Assembly: GCA_021803205.1 (NCBI GenBank)
Contig: JAJZMB010000119.1
Coordinates: 1-64,000 of the forward strand
Source: Bacillota bacterium
GTDB lineage: Bacteria; Bacillota; Sulfobacillia; RBS10-35; JAJYVN01
Length of the DNA: 64,000 nucleotides
Direction: 5' to 3'
Shown: in pieces, positions 40,902 through 48,218 of the stretch
Numbering within the stretch: position 1 is the stretch's first letter
Layout: each line of letters begins with the position of its first letter
Notes under the pieces: generated by a model
Databases searched by the model: none
What the model was told of the DNA's origin: nothing
What the model saw: only the letters and a program-made list of their open reading frames with translations
Program-made: the position numbers and the translations under genes

Positions 40902-41711
40902 ATGCCAGAGGGAACAGGGGGAATTGCGGGACCGGCGAACGGTGGCCCCCGCACAACCCCGCAACTCCTGGACGGAGCCTTGCGCCTGTATCTCAGCCGG
41001 TTCGCGCCGATGTTGTCCCTTTCACTGGTGGGGACCGTGGTGGGTTGGCTGCTGCTGCTCACCGGCCACGCCATGGCGCTGCCCACGAACGCCGCCTTCC
41101 CGCAGTTGCTGCGCCCCTTCTCCAGGCAGGAGACCTTCACCCCCGCCCTGTGGGCCGCCATCCTCGGCGCCTTGGTACAAGTGCTCATCTGGACGGCCTT
41201 GATCACCGTCGCGGGACGGGCGGCGACTGCGCCCGATGCGGCCCCCCCTTCCCTGACGGCATCCATCCGCGCCGGACTGCCCCGCGTCTGGCCCGTGCTG
41301 ATCACCGGTTTGGCGCTGACGCTCGGGGGTGGGCTGGGGCTTGTGCTCCTGATCATCCCGGGGGTATTCTTGCTCACCCGCTGGAGTGTGGCCCCGGTGG
41401 CCGCGGTCTTGGAGCAGCGGGGCGCCGCCTCCGCGTTGGGACGCAGCTTCTCCCTGGTCCGCGGCCTGTTTTGGCACACCCTCGGCACCTACGTCCTTGG
41501 CCTCCTGGCGGCAATCGTCTTCTCGCTCGTTCTCGGTTCGGCGGGATCTCTCCTGGCCGCCGTCACCGGGCCGGCGGCTTCGGCCATCGGGACATTCTGG
41601 TCAGCCGCCACCACCGCCGCCGTCAACCCCTTCATGGTCTGCCTGCTTGTCCTTCTCTACTTCGATCTCCGTGCCCGCAATGAGGACCAGGATCCGGAGG
41701 GCGCGTTGTGA
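40902..41711 (+). CDS. Membrane protein of the GPDPase_memb/YciC type
   Basis: The 269-residue protein has six hydrophobic segments. The block IIPGVFLLTRWSVAPVAAV followed by RGAASALGRSFSLVRG resembles the membrane domain found in glycerophosphoryl diester phosphodiesterases and DUF975/YciC proteins. No catalytic domain is attached, so the function is unknown. ATG 40902 is preceded by GGGGAGG at six bases. It is divergent from mrfA and followed by a hairpin at 41756. Confidence 0.75.
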   Translation: MPEGTGGIAGPANGGPRTTPQLLDGALRLYLSRFAPMLSLSLVGTVVGWLLLLTGHAMALPTNAAFPQLLRPFSRQETFTPALWAAILGALVQVLIWTALITVAGRAATAPDAAPPSLTASIRAGLPRVWPVLITGLALTLGGGLGLVLLIIPGVFLLTRWSVAPVAAVLEQRGAASALGRSFSLVRGLFWHTLGTYVLGLLAAIVFSLVLGSAGSLLAAVTGPAASAIGTFWSAATTAAVNPFMVCLLVLLYFDLRARNEDQDPEGAL

Positions 41712-42113
41712 TCCGCATTGGCCAAGCGGTATAGGTCCTGGAAACAACAGCGCTTCTGCCGGCCACCCGCAACGGCGGCCGGCAGAGCACGGGCATCTTG
41801 GGCGGCACACCGCAGGGCGGCACGGGTAGTCCGCCGGTCCGCCCTCGCCCGCGTGGTGCGTCCTGCGGCCGACTCCTCGCTGCGGATGGCCGGGCCCGCA
41901 GCCCTCATCCTGGTCCCGTCGCAGTTGGCACCCTGCAACGCGTGGCGATGCGCGGGACGACTGCCGTTAGCGACTGACCGACACCCATGCCGCACCGCCA
42001 TCCTGGGCCTGCGGCGGTCCCACCAATCCGTCCCCTGCCGCTGGGGTCCGGCCGAACGAGCCCCGCGGCCGCGACCCCAGCGCATGCCGGCCGCGTCGCC
42101 CGGGCATGCCCAC
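41712..42113. other. Intergenic region, no gene seen
   Basis: After the membrane protein stop there is a strong inverted repeat (41756-41785). The remaining ~330 bp up to the DoxX-like stop contains no convincing frame. A tRNA-like stretch near 41721-41760 was checked and rejected. Confidence 0.5.
41756..41785. terminator. Terminator-like hairpin after the membrane protein gene
   Basis: CTGCCGGCC (41756-41764) pairs perfectly with GGCCGGCAG (41777-41785) around a 12-base loop, 44 bp after the stop codon. No T-run follows, so intrinsic termination is uncertain. Confidence 0.45.
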
Positions 42114-42788
42114 TCAGGCCTGACCGTCCTGCTTCCAGCGGGCCGCGAGCACCAACCAGAGCGCCCGGCCGCGCGGCACCAGCTTGTACGTGGGGCCCAC
42201 ACCGCTGAACCCAAACTCCTCGGCCACCGCCGCCCGAGCCGCCGCATCGGAGTCCCCGGCCGTGCGCCGGCGCAGGTAGAAGACCTCGGCATAGGGGAAA
42301 CCGGAGCGCCCCTCAGTCGCTCGCGCCCCGAGGAGCAGGAGGATGACGGCCGCCAGCGCAGCTCCGCCAACCGTGCGCCACAGTACGGGTCCGGGCCCCC
42401 CGAGGATGCCGGAGGTGATGGCACCCGCACCCACCGCGGTGTAAGCCGCGATCGACCACGGCCCGTAGCGAACGCGTCGGATCCGCCCGTAACAGCCGCA
42501 GTCCGCGCCACTCCCCCGCCGCAGAACCAAGGTCTGGTAGGCGACAAACGCCGCGCAGAGCAGGCCGGCCGGTATCAGTGTGCCGGGACCGGGCAGCATA
42601 AGGGCACCCGCGCCCAGGACGATTTCCAGCGGCGGCACCACGGCTGCCAGCAGCGCCTGTACCTGCGCTGGCAGAATATACCCCTCGCCGAGGCTGCGGC
42701 GAAAGGCCGGCCAATCCGAAACCTTCCCGACTCCCGCCGTAAGGAGCAGCCAACCCGCCGTTCCGGCACCGACCGCCGTCCACACCAC
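42114..42788 (-). CDS. MauE/DoxX-type redox-associated membrane protein
   Basis: The 224-residue protein has about four or five transmembrane helices. LLLTAGVGKVSDWPAFRRSL is the typical DoxX/MauE N-terminal helix, and GADCGCYGR near 85-93 carries the conserved cysteine pair seen in MauE-type proteins. LRVELD-like features are absent. A soluble C-terminal part of ~60 residues (FYLRRRTAGDSDAAARAAVAEEF) is unusual. Members assist electron transfer or disulfide steps of periplasmic enzymes; the partner here is unknown. GTG 42788 is chosen; GTG 42785 is equivalent. A 16-bp palindrome lies upstream. Confidence 0.75.
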   Translation of the reverse strand: MVWTAVGAGTAGWLLLTAGVGKVSDWPAFRRSLGEGYILPAQVQALLAAVVPPLEIVLGAGALMLPGPGTLIPAGLLCAAFVAYQTLVLRRGSGADCGCYGRIRRVRYGPWSIAAYTAVGAGAITSGILGGPGPVLWRTVGGAALAAVILLLLGARATEGRSGFPYAEVFYLRRRTAGDSDAAARAAVAEEFGFSGVGPTYKLVPRGRALWLVLAARWKQDGQA

Positions 42789-43156
42789 AGGCGATCCCTG
42801 CTTCCCGCCATCGGTGGAGCCCCGGAAGGGGTTCCGCCATTTGGCCCCTGTACCTGCCTGCCGCGGCAGGCGGGGCCGACTCGCGCTCGCGAATGACCCT
42901 GGCCCGTGGGAGGCAATTGCGGACCCGCGGGGAATCCTGCGCACGAAGCCGCATGGCGGGCGCATTCGTGCGACGGGCCGCGACCGGGACCGGCCAACCG
43001 CAGGCGCGCCCCGGATCCGCCGCGGTGGTGCGCCGCTTTGGGGCATCGGCTCGCCGCAGCGGGTTTGCGCGCACCTCGCGGCGGCGGCGTGTGAATTGCC
43101 CAAAACGTTCGCCCGCCCTGCGCGGGTGCGGCCATGGCCGGTGCGGGCCTTGTGCA
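42789..43156. other. Divergent intergenic region
   Basis: The stretch lies between the starts of the DoxX-like gene and the hydrolase gene. It contains the 16-bp palindrome at 42856-42871. No gene is supported. Confidence 0.5.
42856..42871. promoter_or_regulatory. Perfect 16-bp palindrome, operator-like
   Basis: GCCTGCCGCGGCAGGC is its own reverse complement and lies 68 bp upstream of the DoxX-like start codon in a divergent promoter region. Given the GC content, chance occurrence or a simple hairpin cannot be ruled out. Confidence 0.35.
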
Positions 43157-44218
43157 ATGGATGCGGAGGGGGCAGGGACCACGACTGAGACTCCCATCAC
43201 GGGGCGCGACGTCCGGTTCGCCGGTGGCGGCGGGCTGCTCACGGGTACGCTGCAGTTGCCTCCCGAAGGCGAGGCGCCGTGGGCTGCGGTCCTGTTCCTG
43301 CACGGCTCAGGTCCGCAGGACCGCAACGAGAACAACCCGCGCGCACCGCTGAACATCTTCAACACCCTCGCCGTTGATTTGGCCACGGCGGGAGTGGCGT
43401 CGCTCCGCTACGATAAGCGCGGCATCGGCGAGAGCACCGGAGACGCCCTGATCGCCTCCGTCCGGGATTTCGCCACCGACGCACGCGAGGCCGTCCGCTT
43501 CCTGCGCCGGACCTACGAGACGCTGGGCCTGCCCGTCTTTGCGCTCGGCCACAGCGAAGGCACGGCCGTCGCGCTGATGCTTGCCGGTGACGACCCGCTT
43601 ATCGCCGGACTCATCCTGCTTTGTCCGGCCGTGACCCCGATGGAGGAGATCCTGCGCCGCCAGGCGGCGTCCGTCCAATCGGCCATCGACCGCCTCCCGC
43701 CAGAGCAACGGCGCGCCGCGGGCATCCCCGACGGCTTTGATCAGCGCCGGGCGACAGAGGAGATGATCCTGGCCATCCGGGCCGCGCCAGCGGATCAGCC
43801 CACCATCACCTTCATGAACCAGGCCGTGCCCGCCCGTTGGTTCCGTTCGCATTTCGATCTGGATTACGACGCCCTGATCGCCGGCGTCCGCTGCCCGGTC
43901 CTCTCCATCGGGGGTGGGAAGGACACGCAGTTGCCCGGCAGTGACGCCGAGGTCATCGCCGCGACGCTGCGGGACGCCGGCAGAGACGCCACAGGCGTGG
44001 TCATACCCGATCTCACCCACGTGCTGCGCCGGACGGCTGGTGACGGCGGTGTACAGGAATACGGTCAACTGATCCAGCAACCGGTGGATCCCGATCTGCG
44101 CACCATGATCGTGCGATGGTTGCAGCAGCATCGCCAGCAGGATCCGCCGGCAACCCGAAATAGCGCACCGCCCTCTCCGCCCGGGACGGGCCGGGAGGGA
44201 GTGCGCCGCACCCCGTGA
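43157..44218 (+). CDS. Alpha/beta hydrolase with a beta-propeller-free esterase layout
   Basis: The 353-residue enzyme belongs to the alpha/beta hydrolase superfamily, dienelactone/esterase branch. VLFLHGSGPQDRNENNP near 41-57 is the oxyanion region, RYDKRGIGESTG the following loop, and GHSEGTAVAL near 130-139 the nucleophile elbow. GGGKDTQLPGSDAEV supplies the acid and LTHVLR the histidine. Such enzymes hydrolyse esters or acylated peptides; substrate unknown. No signal peptide is present. ATG 43157 has only a weak ribosome binding site, so the start is uncertain. Confidence 0.82.
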   Translation: MDAEGAGTTTETPITGRDVRFAGGGGLLTGTLQLPPEGEAPWAAVLFLHGSGPQDRNENNPRAPLNIFNTLAVDLATAGVASLRYDKRGIGESTGDALIASVRDFATDAREAVRFLRRTYETLGLPVFALGHSEGTAVALMLAGDDPLIAGLILLCPAVTPMEEILRRQAASVQSAIDRLPPEQRRAAGIPDGFDQRRATEEMILAIRAAPADQPTITFMNQAVPARWFRSHFDLDYDALIAGVRCPVLSIGGGKDTQLPGSDAEVIAATLRDAGRDATGVVIPDLTHVLRRTAGDGGVQEYGQLIQQPVDPDLRTMIVRWLQQHRQQDPPATRNSAPPSPPGTGREGVRRTP

Positions 44219-44673
44219 GCCCCAAGCGGACCCGCAGAGCACAGCTTCCGTCCGCTGGGCCCGCGACACACCGGAGGCTGGGCAGCGGGAACGGGCGTTT
44301 GGACCCCGATTGGCAAGACAAGGTCGCGCAGGTCGGCGGCCCGACCGTCGGGCTCGGTTGGAGGAACGCCCACAGGTTCGCCGGGGGTGCAACGTCCCTG
44401 CTCGCATGCGCCAATACCCGCGCCAGCGGAACACTCACCTACCACGGCGGCGGTCAGGGATGCGCGACGATCTGACGGGCGATCCGCCGCCACGGCGCGG
44501 TCCCGCGGAACCGTCCCCGGCAGCCAGCAGCCGACGCGCGGCGGCGCCTTCCTCAAGCCCAGGGACCCGGCAAAGTCGTCCAGTGGGCCAAGCGGCGGGG
44601 GGCCCGGACGGTCGTGACCCACAAACGCTGGTGGTGGCACCCGCCCTGACGTGACTTTACCGGGTCCCTGCCC
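44219..44673. other. Convergent intergenic region with inverted-repeat element
   Basis: The 3' ends of the hydrolase and iolB face each other here. The inverted-repeat element at 44551-44680 occupies the right part. From 44219 to 44550 I see no gene or clear structure. Confidence 0.5.
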
Positions 44674-44680
44674 TCAGGCC
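44551..44680. mobile_element. MITE-like element with 18-bp TIRs at the 3' end of iolB
   Basis: CAGGGACCCGGCAAAGTC (44560-44577) is the reverse complement of 44653-44670 with one mismatch, giving a 111-bp element. It is flanked by CCTCAAGCC (44551-44559) and CCTCAGGCC (44672-44680), a 9-bp direct repeat with one mismatch. The right copy overlaps the iolB stop codon (44674-44676), so insertion would have occurred at the end of that gene without disrupting it. Confidence 0.55.
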
Positions 44681-45501
44681 GGCGCGGACTTGACCCAGGC
44701 ATGCACGGGATCGTCAAAGGGTCGCAACCGCCGGCCATCGCCGGCCATCACCCAGAGATAATAGAGGCGATAGCCCGGGGCCGCCGAGACCGGGTGGTAG
44801 CCGCGCGGCAGCAGCGTCACATCCCCCTGGCGCACCCGATAGGCCTCGTCCAGCGCACCGTCCGCCGTGTAAAGGAATTGCGCGCCGAAGCCCTGCTCCG
44901 GGTCAACCTGGAAGTAGTACAGTTCTTCCAGCCGAACCTCCTCGTCCGGACGGTTTTCGTCGTGTTTGTGCGGAGGGTAGCTCGACCAGTTCCCCGGAGC
45001 GTTGAAGGTCTCTCCGACCACCAGGTGGGCGGCGGGGCGCGAGGCATCCAGGATGTCGTGCACCTCGCGCGCGAACGGGGCCCGGCCGCGCTGGTTCACC
45101 ACAACATCCTCGGGCCGCACCACGTAGGGCTCCGGCGTAGCCTCCCCGGCCGCCACCGGAGACTGGCAGACACCGATCAGTGCGGGTCCGCCGGCGGCGG
45201 CCAACGCCAGGTGCGAGCGCGGCGGCGCATATACCGCCGTTGCCCGCCCGGCGAACACCGTCGCCCGCCCGCCGAGGCCGGTCCAACTGCGGCTCCCCGC
45301 GCCGATGTCGGCCCTTCCCCGCAGAATAACTGCCAGCACCTCGTCCGAACCGGCATCCATCTCCCAGCGGTCGCCCGCGTCCAGGTTGCAGGTGCCGTAA
45401 GTGAGATGGGCGAGATCCTCTCCGGCGGTGCAGAAGCGCGTATAGCCGCGGTCGCTCTGGGCGCGGCGCACATGGACCCGATCAGTGGCGGACACCGACA
45501 T
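44674..45501 (-). CDS. iolB: 5-deoxy-glucuronate isomerase
   Basis: The 275-residue protein matches IolB of myo-inositol catabolism. SSYPPHKHDENRP near 174-185 is the metal-binding HxH plus E signature. LEELYYFQVDPEQGFGAQF follows, and VTLLPRGYHPVSAAPGY near the C-terminus contains the remaining histidine. IolB converts 5-deoxy-glucuronate to 2-deoxy-5-keto-gluconate. No other iol gene lies in the window. ATG 45501 or GTG 45495 could start it; the second is better spaced from GGGGGG. The stop codon overlaps a direct repeat of an inverted-repeat element. Confidence 0.88.
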   Translation of the reverse strand: MSVSATDRVHVRRAQSDRGYTRFCTAGEDLAHLTYGTCNLDAGDRWEMDAGSDEVLAVILRGRADIGAGSRSWTGLGGRATVFAGRATAVYAPPRSHLALAAAGGPALIGVCQSPVAAGEATPEPYVVRPEDVVVNQRGRAPFAREVHDILDASRPAAHLVVGETFNAPGNWSSYPPHKHDENRPDEEVRLEELYYFQVDPEQGFGAQFLYTADGALDEAYRVRQGDVTLLPRGYHPVSAAPGYRLYYLWVMAGDGRRLRPFDDPVHAWVKSAPA

Positions 45502-45602
45502 TCCCCCCGGATGGAAACGGTGGGACCGCCCGCACTTCGCGCGATCACGGGGCCGGACCTGCCGGTGCCGCGCGCGGCGGCGGGAGCCGGGACATCGGTT
45601 TC

Positions 45603-45645
45603 CGCGTGGACGCGGCGGATGGCAGCCGTCCGCCGCGTCCACGCG
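45603..45645. terminator. Perfect 17-bp stem hairpin after the ACT/DUF5612 gene
   Basis: Bases 45603-45619 pair perfectly with 45629-45645 (CGCGTGGACGCGGCGGA and complement) around a 9-base loop. The hairpin begins one base after the stop codon of the minus-strand ACT gene and lies upstream of iolB. No T-run follows. It is likely a terminator or an mRNA stabiliser. Confidence 0.6.
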
Positions 45646-45646
45646 A

Positions 45647-46315
45647 TCAGAAGCGTCGCCCCTGCACCCGCCTGACGTCAAACGTGGCCGTGCGGGCGAT
45701 GGCCATCACGGCCATCACACCCGCCTGCACGGGATCGGACACGATCAGATCTGCTGCACCGGGAACTGTGCCGGCCATGTTGAGCGAGATGACAATGATC
45801 CCCCGAGCCCGCACCTCGCGGACCGCGACGGCGATGTCCCCGCCCATCAGGGCACCCGCGAGGACCAGCACCGCGGCGCGCGGCAGGCGGGCCACCGCAC
45901 GCACCGCCGCCGCCAGATTCTCCTCCCCCACCAGGGGGATCGTATCGACCGAGATTCTCTCGCCACGGATATTGTGCCGGTCGGCTTCGGACACGGCACC
46001 CAGCATGACCTGCCCCACCTGAGCGCCGCCGCCCATCACGATGACCCGCTTGCCGTAAACGTGATAGAACGACGGCGGCGTATCGAGTTCGGCCGTGACG
46101 GGCAGCGCGCGCAGATCGGCCAGCAGGGCCGCAGCGGTACCCACACCCTCCAGCTCCATATAGACAAAGGCCTGCCCGCCATCGCGTTCGATGATATCCA
46201 CGTGGGTGATGTTGGCCCCGTGGCGGGCGACGACTCCCGTCAGGGCATGCAGCATGCCTGGCTCGTCCCGCGTACGGACCCAAACGGTCAGGTCGGGCGG
46301 GGCATCTCGGGTCAC
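45647..46315 (-). CDS. ACT domain protein with DUF5612 domain
   Basis: The 222-residue protein has an N-terminal ACT domain (residues ~8-75: LTVWVRTRDEPGMLHALTGV, ITHVDIIERDGGQAFVYMEL), which usually binds an amino acid. A Rossmann-like DUF5612 domain follows (GKRVIVMGGGAQVGQVMLGAV, AVLVLAGALMGGDIAVAV, GIIVISLNMAGTVPGAADL). DUF5612 proteins are best known from archaea and uncultured bacteria and have no assigned reaction. GTG 46315 overlaps the stop of an upstream small frame (GTGA), suggesting coupling. The ACT domain points to feedback by an amino acid. A strong hairpin follows the stop. Confidence 0.75.
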   Translation of the reverse strand: MTRDAPPDLTVWVRTRDEPGMLHALTGVVARHGANITHVDIIERDGGQAFVYMELEGVGTAAALLADLRALPVTAELDTPPSFYHVYGKRVIVMGGGAQVGQVMLGAVSEADRHNIRGERISVDTIPLVGEENLAAAVRAVARLPRAAVLVLAGALMGGDIAVAVREVRARGIIVISLNMAGTVPGAADLIVSDPVQAGVMAVMAIARTATFDVRRVQGRRF

Positions 46316-46512
46316 GTCCAAAGGGTCACCTCCCGCAAGGGCTCGGGCGCCATCCCGCCGGCGGGCGGAGGCCTTCCGGCTCCCCAGCCGTCGTCGAGCC
46401 AGGCGAGCGGCAGGCGGCACATGCCCGACGAGCACACCAGCGGCGCCGAGCGGGGAGGGACAACCGTGACCCAGTCTGCCCGGCCGGGTCCCGGCGCGCC
46501 TGCAGCGCGCAT
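46312..46512 (-). CDS. Small hypothetical protein coupled to the ACT/DUF5612 gene
   Basis: A 66-codon frame from ATG 46512 has almost entirely G/C third positions and ends ...REVTLWT with a stop that overlaps the GTG of the ACT gene (GTGA). It contains two close cysteines (CSSGMC) and the phrase PLAWLDDGWG. There is no strong ribosome binding site and I do not recognise it. It could be a leader-type gene or a chance frame; the coupling and codon bias favour a gene. Confidence 0.4.
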   Translation of the reverse strand: MRAAGAPGPGRADWVTVVPPRSAPLVCSSGMCRLPLAWLDDGWGAGRPPPAGGMAPEPLREVTLWT

Positions 46513-46684
46513 CCGCCGCCCTTGCGGCACCCCCGGCCGCACGCTGTGCCCCTCAGCCGCGGTGGAGGCGGCACCGCCAGGAACGAAACGCCACCACCGA
46601 CCAGCACAGGCACAGCACAACTGGCCCCGTCCGTCAGCGCCAAAGGGATCGAACCAGCGCGACGGAGTCCCGTGCCGCGATCCT

Positions 46685-47131
46685 CTATCCTTTGAGCCGC
46701 GCTCCGATACCCGCGAGCATGGCGTCGCAGTTCTTCCGGATCACCAGCCGCGCCACAGGGTCGAGGAGCCCCGCCAGCATGGGAATACCCAGGTCGAAAT
46801 CGACCGTGAGGCAGATGCGCGTGCCCTCACCCTCGGGGACGAAGCTCCAGAGCCCCTCGAATTTCTTGAGGTCACCCTCCGTCTGTCGATACGCGATGGT
46901 GAGGGCCGCGTCATCGAAGGTATCTTCCTCGGTCCAGCGCAGGAGCTTCCCCTGCAATCGTCCCACCCACTCACTCCGCTGGACGCAACCGGTGCGCTCC
47001 AGCACGCGGAGAGAGACCACATCCTTCATAAACTGCGGATACGACTCCATGTCCCTGGCCAGTGCATAGGCGGCATCCGGACTCCCCGGCACCACTCGTT
47101 CGACCACGACCAGCGGCACGGCCTGGATCAC
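46685..47131 (-). CDS. SRPBCC / COQ10-type START domain protein
   Basis: The 148-residue protein has the helix-grip fold of coenzyme-Q-binding Coq10 and polyketide cyclase-like proteins. VVERVVPGSPDAAYALARDM begins the domain, ESYPQFMKDVVSLRVLERT continues it, and RWTEEDTFDD and FEGLWSFVPEGEGTRICLTVDFDL give the conserved strands. It ends with the long C-terminal helix. These proteins bind hydrophobic ligands in a cavity; the ligand here is unknown. GTG 47131 is close to GGGAGGG (two bases), so the start is somewhat uncertain. Confidence 0.77.
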   Translation of the reverse strand: MIQAVPLVVVERVVPGSPDAAYALARDMESYPQFMKDVVSLRVLERTGCVQRSEWVGRLQGKLLRWTEEDTFDDAALTIAYRQTEGDLKKFEGLWSFVPEGEGTRICLTVDFDLGIPMLAGLLDPVARLVIRKNCDAMLAGIGARLKG

Positions 47132-47407
47132 TACCCTCCCGCCCCTATCGCGGAGCCGAAAAAAATTTCGCATACCGGTGCACCGACTCCTGCAGGCACC
47201 GCGACGGTCGGCATGGCCCCGCAAAATGCACGGCACAACGCGCTACGTGGCCCGGACGGCCTGTACCGGCCACACCGCGGGAGGGGCGGGACCGCTACAA
47301 GCCCGTCCGGGCCCGGCCACCATCGCTGCGGCAGCCCCACCGGGCACCAGAACGCCTGGCGCGCGATATGCGTGGGCTGCGGAGTGACCTACTGCCCCGG
47401 CCCGGTC

Positions 47408-47737
47408 CTAGGACCCGGCAGCCACCAGCCGATCGAGTTCCCGCGCATATGCCGGCAACGACTGCACGCCCACCCAGCGAGCCGCCTCTTTGCCACCCTT
47501 GAAGACCATCACCGTCGGAATCGCCTGGATCCCGAACTGCGCGGCGATATCCGGAGCGTTATCGACGTCGAGCTTGACCACCTTGGCTCGGCCCTCATAC
47601 TGCTGGGCGAGCTTGTCAATGGTCGGCGCCAGGGCCCGGCAGGGCCCGCACCAAGCCGCCCAGAAGTCGACAAGCACGGGCTGATCGGCATTGAGCACTT
47701 CGGTCGCGAACGTATCGGAGGACACGGCAACACTCAT
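47408..47737 (-). CDS. trxA: Thioredoxin
   Basis: The 109-residue protein is a classical cytosolic thioredoxin with the active site WCGPC at residues 29-33, preceded by VLVDFWAAW, and the cis-proline in AIPTVM (~72-77). It reduces disulfides in client proteins with electrons from thioredoxin reductase. ATG 47737 follows GGGAGGGTG at six bases. It is divergent from the hxlR gene, whose promoter and short palindromes lie between them, so the HxlR-type regulator may control it. Confidence 0.92.
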   Translation of the reverse strand: MSVAVSSDTFATEVLNADQPVLVDFWAAWCGPCRALAPTIDKLAQQYEGRAKVVKLDVDNAPDIAAQFGIQAIPTVMVFKGGKEAARWVGVQSLPAYARELDRLVAAGS

Positions 47738-47780
47738 CGCAGGCACCCTCCCCAGGGCGCGGGATCCTTCCGCCCGCGCC

Positions 47781-47825
47781 AAGATATCTTATCCGCTTGC
47801 GTTTTGCAAGTAGCGCAGCTACCAT
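47781..47825. promoter_or_regulatory. hxlR promoter with overlapping inverted repeats
   Basis: For the plus strand, TTGCGT (47797-47802) and TACCAT (47820-47825) are spaced by exactly 17 bp, a plausible housekeeping promoter. CTTGC-GTTTT-GCAAG (47796-47810) overlaps the -35 box. A perfect palindrome, AAGATATCTT, sits at 47781-47790 on the trxA side. Either could be the HxlR operator. Confidence 0.5.
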
Positions 47826-47882
47826 TTCGGCATCCGGACGTCCGCCGCCGCGGCGTCCCGAGCCCCGGAAGGAGACCCGGCC

Positions 47883-48218
47883 GTGACAGCCACCCGGGAC
47901 TGGACCTGCCCCGTCTCCCGTGCCGCCCGCGTGCTCGGCGACGAGTGCACCCTGCTGGTGCTGCGCGATCTCGCCCTGGGCCCCCGGCGTTTCGGCCAAC
48001 TCCTCGGGTCGGCCGCCGGCAACACGCGCATGCTCAGTGGTCGGCTGCGCCGCCTGACCGACGCCGGCATCCTGGAGCGCCGGCCCGTCCACGGGCGGCC
48101 GCCCGGCGTGGAGTACGCACTCACGGAGATGGGCCGCGACCTGCTGCCCGCCATCGCCGTGCTACGCACGTTCGGGGAGCGCTGGTTACCCCGATGGTGC
48201 GATCCTCTCGGCGATTGA
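47883..48218 (+). CDS. HxlR-family winged-helix transcriptional regulator
   Basis: The 111-residue protein has the HxlR pattern: CPVSRAARVLGDECTLLVLRDLALGPRRF at residues ~9-37, NTRMLSGRLRRLTDAGILER as the recognition helix and PPGVEYALTEMG as the wing. HxlR proteins respond to redox or aldehyde stress and usually act as dimers. The Cys at ~9 could be the redox sensor, as in other members. GTG 47883 follows GGAAGGAG. It is divergent from trxA, and its 3' end overlaps that of the second SNF2-family gene by 33 bp. Confidence 0.85.
   Translation: MTATRDWTCPVSRAARVLGDECTLLVLRDLALGPRRFGQLLGSAAGNTRMLSGRLRRLTDAGILERRPVHGRPPGVEYALTEMGRDLLPAIAVLRTFGERWLPRWCDPLGD

Noticed and set aside
41721-41765. 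tRNA-like stretch (GGCCAAGCGGTATAGG)
   Set aside because: It resembles a D-arm, but no anticodon stem, T-arm or TTCRANYC loop follows.
46625-46660. T-arm-like GGTTCGATCC on the minus strand
   Set aside because: The flanking bases do not pair as a T stem and no acceptor or anticodon stem can be formed.
46450-46680. Plus-strand frame starting GTG behind GGGGAGGGA near 46466
   Set aside because: The ribosome binding site is good, but the product is Pro/Arg-rich without protein-like pattern and overlaps the better minus-strand frame.
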